A DNA stretch of 64,000 nt, from the NCBI GenBank assembly GCA_002842395.1, contig PHCV01000006.1, positions 49,000 to 112,999 of the forward strand. The letters run 5' to 3'. Position numbers and translations under genes: made by a program. The notes below the pieces were generated by a model, which saw nothing but the letters and a program-made list of their open reading frames with translations, was not told where the DNA came from and ran no database searches. This DNA is from Betaproteobacteria bacterium HGW-Betaproteobacteria-11. Its GTDB lineage: Bacteria > Pseudomonadota > Gammaproteobacteria > Burkholderiales > Rhodocyclaceae. This document shows, piece after piece, positions 59,232-64,000 of the stretch (within the stretch, counting starts at the first letter, position 1; each line of letters opens with the position of its first letter).

Positions 59232-59676
59232 GATAACTTCATGGTCGTAGGAGGCGCCAAAAACCGCGCCCCCTTCAACCACGAAGTTCTTGCTTCGCAA
59301 GGTCTGCAAGAAGGACTTTTGCGCCGTCTTGCCAGAGCCGACTTACTGATTTGCCGCTGCCCTGACTAGCTAGCGATGGCTGGAATGTCAATCATCGCCT
59401 ATAGGGATGACCGCTGTCCTGCCTTGAGTCGACGCTCAGAGGCAAGTAATTTACGCGCTGTTATCGTCTCCTGATGGCCGATCTCGGACGAAGCCAGTCC
59501 AGTCTGGAATGGCCATTGCCGGCAGTATTGCAGCCATCGAACTGAATTGCCAAGCCGGTTTCTCTGTCCTGGCGTTTCAACCAGATATTGCACAAAACAG
59601 GGTGCTTGCATTCAGACGCGAATCCTTCGCATCCAATCTCGGAATGCAAATAGCCAAAAATGTACCAAGCGCCACA
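59232..59676. other. Gene-free flank and possible leader beyond the array
   Basis: No convincing gene in about 445 bases. If the array is read on the minus strand, the first 100 or so bases here would hold the leader and promoter. The far part resembles degenerate intergenic sequence. Short open frames exist on both strands but lack ribosome binding sites and recognisable motifs. Confidence 0.45.
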
Positions 59677-60381
59677 CTAACTTCCCGCTGTCTCCATCTG
59701 ATGCCAGAGGCAAGCGCCCTTGCTCTCCCTGGCGATCGTTTGCAGCACCTGCTCGTGGGCGGCCAGCTCTTCGGCCGTGGGTTGCAGCACGACGAGCGGC
59801 GCACGCTCGCAGCTGGAGGCCAGCGGCCGATCGGTCGGCGCGGCAAACTCGATGGCCAGCGAATTCTGCCCGCGCGTCATGGCCAGATAAACCTCGGCCA
59901 GCAGTTCCGCATCGAGCAGGGCGCCATGCAGCTGGCGGCCGGAATTGTCGATGCCGAACTCGCTGCACAGCGCGTTCAGATTGTTCTTCCTGCCCGGTCG
60001 CAGTTCGCGCGCCATGCGCAGCGTATCGATCACTCCGCCGCACAGCCGGTCGAGACTTTCCCGCTCGATCAACTCCAGTTCGTGGTTGAGAAAGCCGACA
60101 TCGAACGCGGCGTTGTGAATTATCAGTTCGGCATCGCGCACGAACTCGACGAACTCACCGACGATGTCGGCAAAACGCGGCTTGTCGGCAAGGAACTCGG
60201 CGGTCAGGCCGTGCACCTTCACCGCGCCCGGATCGATCTCGCGTTCCGGATTCAGGTACTTGTGGAAATGCACCCCGGTCAGCCGGCGGCCGATCATTTC
60301 GACGCAGCCGATCTCGATCACCCGGTCACCCGTGCGGTGGTCAAGCCCGGTGGTTTCGGTATCCAGGATCACCCGCCGCAT
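59677..60381 (-). CDS. dnaQ: DNA polymerase III epsilon subunit (proofreading exonuclease)
   Basis: A 234-residue DnaQ. ExoI is VILDTETTGLD with Asp7 and Glu9, ExoII is HNAAFDVGFLNHEL, and ExoIII epsilon is HGALLDAELLAEVYLAM. It removes misincorporated bases at the replication fork. The ATG at 60381 is chosen because it lies just after the rnhA stop with a GGGAAGGG site before it; the open frame extends into rnhA. Pairing with rnhA is classical. Confidence 0.96.
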   Translation of the reverse strand: MRRVILDTETTGLDHRTGDRVIEIGCVEMIGRRLTGVHFHKYLNPEREIDPGAVKVHGLTAEFLADKPRFADIVGEFVEFVRDAELIIHNAAFDVGFLNHELELIERESLDRLCGGVIDTLRMARELRPGRKNNLNALCSEFGIDNSGRQLHGALLDAELLAEVYLAMTRGQNSLAIEFAAPTDRPLASSCERAPLVVLQPTAEELAAHEQVLQTIARESKGACLWHQMETAGS

Positions 60382-60382
60382 A

Positions 60383-60844
60383 TCAACGCCCTTCCCGCAC
60401 CGAATCGACGCCGCGTCGCGCCAGCGCGTCGGCTCGTTCGTTCTCCGGATGCCCGGCATGGCCGCGCACCCAGACCCATTCGATGCGATGTCCGGCGGCC
60501 AGGCGATCGATCTCGCGCCACAAATCCTCGTTCTTCACCGGTTCCTTGCCGGCCGTCTTCCAGCCGCGCCGTTTCCAGCCGTGAATCCACTCGCTGATGC
60601 CCTTCTGCACATATTGCGAATCGGTATGTACGCGGGCGGCGGCGGGACGGCTCAAGGCCTTGATCGCCTCGATCACCGCCGTCATTTCCATGCGGTTGTT
60701 GGTGGTCATCCGCTCGCCGCCGAACAGCTCCTGCTCGGTTCCATTCAGGCGCAGGATCGCGCCCCAGCCACCGGGACCCGGATTGCCGCTGCAGGCCCCG
60801 TCGGTAAAGATATCGACCACCGCATCGTCATTTTTCTCACTCAT
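60383..60844 (-). CDS. rnhA: Ribonuclease HI
   Basis: A 153-residue RNase HI of normal length. The acidic residues occur in [18 protein letters not shown] (Asp14), [20 protein letters not shown] and the C-terminal [16 protein letters not shown]. It cuts RNA in RNA-DNA hybrids. Its start overlaps the methyltransferase gene stop by eight bases. Confidence 0.97.
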   Translation of the reverse strand: MSEKNDDAVVDIFTDGACSGNPGPGGWGAILRLNGTEQELFGGERMTTNNRMEMTAVIEAIKALSRPAAARVHTDSQYVQKGISEWIHGWKRRGWKTAGKEPVKNEDLWREIDRLAAGHRIEWVWVRGHAGHPENERADALARRGVDSVREGR

Positions 60845-61577
60845 TGATTTCCTGTTCCTCGCTTCGTTTTTGTGCCACGCCCACCAGCGCCTTGGCGCGC
60901 TCCTTGCGATCCTTCCAGGCCGGAAGGATCAGCCGCATGCCATGCCGCCGCTTGACTGCCTGCACAACATACACGGCGCCGGCAATCGGCCACCAGCGAT
61001 CGCCCGCCGCATCCATGAACCTGAAGCGGCGCAACCATTTTTCCTGCGTCACCGCCGGCGCATAGCAGCCGAAGGCACCGGCCTGCATCTCGAAACCGAG
61101 CAGCGTCAGCCAGTCTTTCAGCCGCGGCACGCTGATGTAATGGCCGCGCCAGGGCGGTACCCCCTCCCGTCGCGACAGCTTGCGCTTCGCTCCCCACAGG
61201 CTGAACGGATTGAAGCCGGTGATGATTACATGCCCTTCCGGCACCAGCACGCGTTCCACCTCGCGCAACACCTGATGCGGATTCGCATCGAACTCGAGGG
61301 CATGCGGCATCACCACCAGATCGATGCTCTTCTTGTCGAACGGCAGATAATGCGGATCGGCAAGCACCTCGGGATCGCCGACGTAGCGCCCGTCATCGCA
61401 GCGAAAGTGAAACGGCATGCGATTGGCGCGCAACAAATCGTGGCACGGAAAGGCCAGTTGCGCCGCATTGAAGCCGAACAGATCCGCCACCAGCAGATCA
61501 TGCTTCTTCTGCTCCCAATCGAGCACATACTGCCCGGCCGGAGTGGTCAGCCATTCCTCGAAACCCTGAATCGACAT
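60837..61577 (-). CDS. Class I SAM-dependent methyltransferase
   Basis: A 246-residue protein of the Methyltransf_11 type. The SAM site is less canonical than usual, but [34 protein letters not shown] and [15 protein letters not shown] are typical. Homologues lie between gloB and rnhA in many betaproteobacteria; the substrate is unknown. The ATG at 61577 is preferred over a longer open frame that enters the divergent gloB gene. Confidence 0.9.
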   Translation of the reverse strand: MSIQGFEEWLTTPAGQYVLDWEQKKHDLLVADLFGFNAAQLAFPCHDLLRANRMPFHFRCDDGRYVGDPEVLADPHYLPFDKKSIDLVVMPHALEFDANPHQVLREVERVLVPEGHVIITGFNPFSLWGAKRKLSRREGVPPWRGHYISVPRLKDWLTLLGFEMQAGAFGCYAPAVTQEKWLRRFRFMDAAGDRWWPIAGAVYVVQAVKRRHGMRLILPAWKDRKERAKALVGVAQKRSEEQEINE

Positions 61578-61613
61578 TGAAGTAAACTTTCCGCAAATTT
61601 CGCCGAACCGGCC

Positions 61614-62399
61614 ATGATCGAAATTACCGCCCTGCCCGCCTTCACCGACAACTACATCTGGTTGCTGCGCGACCACGGCTGCGTTGCCGTGGTCGATCCG
61701 GGGGATGCCGCACCGGTGCTCGCACATCTCGAAGCCAGCGGCGAGCGCCTGGCCGCCATCCTCCTCACCCACCATCATCCCGACCACATCGGCGGGGTCG
61801 CCGCGTTGCTCGCCCGGCATGTCGTGCCGGTATTCGCCCCGGCCATCAACCGCATCCCCGGCACCACCCATCCATTGCGCGGCGGCGAACACATCGCCTT
61901 GCCGGAACTCGGGCCAGGACTCGGGCTTGACGTCATCGCCGTACCCGGCCACACGCTGGGCCACCTCGCCTATTATGGCTCAACTCTGACGGATGCCGGC
62001 GCCGTGTTTTGCGGCGACACCCTGTTCGCCGGCGGTTGCGGCCGCTTGTTCGAAGGCACGCCGGCGCAGATGCAGGCCTCGCTGGCCAGACTCGCCGTCC
62101 TGCCAGCGCCGACTTTTGTGTACTGCGGCCACGAATACACCGAAGCCAACCTGCGCTTCGCCCGCGCCGTCGAACCGGATAACGCGGCCCTCGCCGCCCG
62201 CAGCGAAGAGGTGGCGCAACGACGCAAGCTCGCGCAACCGACCGTTCCCTCGCGCCTGGCCGAGGAACTCGCCACCAATCCCTTCCTGCGCTGGGACGCC
62301 CCCGCCGTGCAAGCCGCCGCGGCGGCGCAACTCGGCCATGCGCCCCTTGACGCCGTGGCAACCTTCGCCGCGATCCGGGCCTGGAAGGATCGGTTCTGA
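61614..62399 (+). CDS. gloB: Hydroxyacylglutathione hydrolase (glyoxalase II)
   Basis: A 261-residue metallo-beta-lactamase fold enzyme. The metal site THHHPDH is at residues 52-58, with PGHTLGH and FCGDTLFAGGCGR supplying further ligands. The C-terminal domain binds glutathione. It hydrolyses lactoylglutathione in methylglyoxal detoxification. A dispersed repeat is read as Pro-Ala-Pro-Thr-Phe just before the conserved VYCGHEYT. Confidence 0.95.
   Translation: MIEITALPAFTDNYIWLLRDHGCVAVVDPGDAAPVLAHLEASGERLAAILLTHHHPDHIGGVAALLARHVVPVFAPAINRIPGTTHPLRGGEHIALPELGPGLGLDVIAVPGHTLGHLAYYGSTLTDAGAVFCGDTLFAGGCGRLFEGTPAQMQASLARLAVLPAPTFVYCGHEYTEANLRFARAVEPDNAALAARSEEVAQRRKLAQPTVPSRLAEELATNPFLRWDAPAVQAAAAAQLGHAPLDAVATFAAIRAWKDRF
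62093..62117 (-). repeat. Dispersed GTCGGCGCTGGC repeat, copy 10
   Basis: Exact core on the minus strand at 62102-62113, preceded by AAAA and followed by AGGACGGCG. It lies within gloB. Confidence 0.75.
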
Positions 62400-62545
62400 C
62401 GGAAAGCCCCCAATTCCACCGCCGCTCTCCTGCGGCTGCCGCTTGCCATGGAAAAGGACAAAGCGACTCGTTTGACGCCCCTCTCTCCCGCCGTTAAGAT
62501 TCACCCCCCTCCTGCGCCGCTCCCGCGGATCAAAATCTTCCCTTC

Positions 62546-63907
62546 ATGCCGATACGCCGCCTGCTCGTCCTGCTGCTGTTGTTCGCCCATGCCGCGCCGG
62601 GCCATGCCGATCTTCCCCTCAACCTGACGCCTGCCTTGCCTGCAGTGAGCGGGGCAATGCTGTTGCCCGCCCGGGATGCCGCGCTGCCGCTGCTCGATCG
62701 CGGCAAATCGCAGCTGGTCGAGACCGAGGAAGCCATTCCCCTGATCGATCTCACTACGCCGCCGGACGATCTGTGGCAGCGGGTGCGCAACGGCTTTTCG
62801 ATGCCCGACCTGGACAGTCCGCTGGTGGCGCGGCAGCAGGCCTGGTTCCTCAACCGGCCGGAATTGCTGCAACGGATCTTCGGCCGTTGTCAGCGTTATC
62901 TCTATTACGTCGTCGCCGAACTGGAAAAACGCGGCATGCCGGCCGAGCTGGCGCTGCTACCGGTGATCGAGAGTTCCTACAACCCGCAGGCCGCCTCGCC
63001 GGCGCGCGCGCTCGGCATGTGGCAGTTCATTCCCTCCACCGGAAAAAATTACAAACTGAAGCAGAACGCCTGGTTCGACGAACGCCGCGACATCGTCGCT
63101 TCCACCGATGCGGCCCTCAACTACCTGCAGTACATCTACCAGATGCATGGCGACTGGCATCTGGCGCTGGCTTCGTACAACTGGGGCGAAGGCGCGGTCG
63201 GCCGGGCCATCGCCAGGAACCGGAGCAAGGGATCGCCCACCGACTACCCGCACCTCGCCATGCCGGCCGAAACCCGCAACTATGTGCCCAAGCTGCAGGC
63301 GATCAAGAACATCATCGCCGACCCGGCGCTGTTCGGCCTCAAGCTCGAACCGATTCCCAACCGGCCCTATTTCGCCACGGTCGAGCGCAACGAAAAAATG
63401 GACGTCGTCGTAGCGGCGCAACTGGCGGAAATTCCACTCGATGAATTCATCGCCCTGAATCCCGCCTACAGCCGCCCGGTGATGCCCCGCGATGCCGACA
63501 GTCCGCTGGTGCTGCCCGCCGCCAAGGTGGCCGTCTTTCGCGACAACCTCGAAGAGTACAAGGCGAACAACAAGCCGCTCTCGGCCTGGAATACGCATAT
63601 GCTCAAGCGCGGCGAAAAGCTCGACGCCGTTGCCCGCCGCTATGGCCTGAGCGTCGATCGTCTCAAGCAGCTCAACGGCCTCACCCGCCGCAGCAAGGTG
63701 CGCCCCGGCCTCGCGCTGCTGGTGCCGGGCAAGGATGCGACCGGCTATGAAGCCCTCGCCGCCCATCTGCCGAAAACTCCGCTCGACGCGCCGCGCGCCG
63801 CCAAAACACGCAAGCGAGGCCACGGCGCGAAGGCCGGCGGCACGCAGCGGAGCACGGCGCTCCGCGGCAAAGTCCGCCGGCCGGCGGCCAGACACAGAAA
63901 GCGCTAG
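62546..63907 (+). CDS. mltD: Membrane-bound lytic murein transglycosylase D-like
   Basis: A 453-residue periplasmic protein with a signal peptide (LLVLLLLFAHAAPGHA). The SLT domain has the catalytic Glu142 in LPVIESSYNPQA and the ALGMWQFIPSTGK motif. A LysM domain near residues 350-395 (MLKRGEKLDAVARRYGLS) binds peptidoglycan. The C-terminus is very basic. There is no lipobox Cys at the signal end, unlike E. coli MltD. The gene ends directly against an insertion sequence. Confidence 0.92.
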   Translation: MPIRRLLVLLLLFAHAAPGHADLPLNLTPALPAVSGAMLLPARDAALPLLDRGKSQLVETEEAIPLIDLTTPPDDLWQRVRNGFSMPDLDSPLVARQQAWFLNRPELLQRIFGRCQRYLYYVVAELEKRGMPAELALLPVIESSYNPQAASPARALGMWQFIPSTGKNYKLKQNAWFDERRDIVASTDAALNYLQYIYQMHGDWHLALASYNWGEGAVGRAIARNRSKGSPTDYPHLAMPAETRNYVPKLQAIKNIIADPALFGLKLEPIPNRPYFATVERNEKMDVVVAAQLAEIPLDEFIALNPAYSRPVMPRDADSPLVLPAAKVAVFRDNLEEYKANNKPLSAWNTHMLKRGEKLDAVARRYGLSVDRLKQLNGLTRRSKVRPGLALLVPGKDATGYEALAAHLPKTPLDAPRAAKTRKRGHGAKAGGTQRSTALRGKVRRPAARHRKR

Positions 63908-64000
63908 ATAGTGTCGTCACGAGATAAGAAATGTGTGAAGATTACGCCTTCTGAAAGCATGGAGGGTCAGCGATGGCAGAAGCGTACCGGCGACACGACA
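63908..64000 (+). mobile_element. Left end of an insertion sequence (IS5-like)
   Basis: Beginning right after the mltD stop, GATAGTGTCGTCACGAGATA looks like a terminal inverted repeat. A short leader with an AGGGTCAG site precedes an ATG. The element continues past the window, so the other end and target duplication cannot be seen. Confidence 0.5.
63973..64000 (+). CDS. Transposase, first nine codons only
   Basis: The frame MAEAYRRHD is similar to what I recall for IS5-group transposase starts (MAEAYRRHD-like). Only nine full codons are present, so the family assignment is tentative. Confidence 0.4.

Noticed and set aside
58604..59369. Long open frames across the CRISPR array on both strands with a repeated 12-residue unit
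   Set aside because: The periodic peptide is the 36-base repeat read in frame; spacers plus repeats total 66 bases, a multiple of three, so the frame stays open by arithmetic. One 31-base spacer breaks it.

Overview
This window is a GC-rich bacterial chromosome segment. Gene content and order point to a betaproteobacterium: rimP-nusA-infB-rbfA-truB-rpsO-pnp, scpA-scpB-rluB next to trpS, alaA-hom-thrC, and soxYZ. I cannot fix the family from sequence alone; a Rhodocyclales or Nitrosomonadales relative is plausible.

Layout. 0-4.1 kb: a tightly overlapping envelope cluster (heptosyltransferase end, GT39-type glycosyltransferase, YbhN-like membrane protein, PAP2 phosphatase). 4.2-9.2 kb: tRNA-Thr, a NarL-type two-component pair, a CBS protein, small conserved proteins, tRNA-Arg, tRNA-Pro and dksA. 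9.2-17.9 kb (minus): pnp, rpsO, truB, rbfA, infB, nusA, rimP. 18.0-24.2 kb (minus): rluB, scpB, scpA, trpS, a site-2 protease, a YciO/Sua5 protein and a PHP phosphoesterase. 24.2-27.7 kb: dTDP-rhamnose genes rfbBACD. 27.7-39.7 kb: parE, kup, soxYZ, a TolC/MacA/MacB-like exporter and parC. 40-44 kb (minus): thrC, hom, alaA. 44.1-52 kb: a coupled lipid A aminoarabinose (arn) operon with ArnA split in two, then bcp. 52.1-53.5 kb: phoH. 53.5-59.7 kb: a complete type II-C CRISPR-Cas locus (tracrRNA, cas9, cas1, cas2, 12 repeats). 59.7-63.9 kb: dnaQ, rnhA, a methyltransferase, gloB and mltD. The window ends in the start of an insertion sequence.

The CRISPR locus is the clearest accessory system. 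A tracrRNA lies on the minus strand just upstream of cas9; its 21-nt anti-repeat matches the array repeat exactly. From this the array is inferred to be transcribed toward the cas genes. The tracrRNA and cas9 promoters appear to share a small inverted repeat.

The most unexpected signal is a directional, non-palindromic repeat dispersed over the window. Its core is GTCGGCGCTGGC, usually preceded by AAAA and followed after three or four bases by CGGCG. There are ten exact cores and one near copy, on both strands, in several reading frames inside conserved genes and also between genes. It resembles the way DNA uptake or chromosome-organising signals are scattered, but I do not recognise it as a described element.
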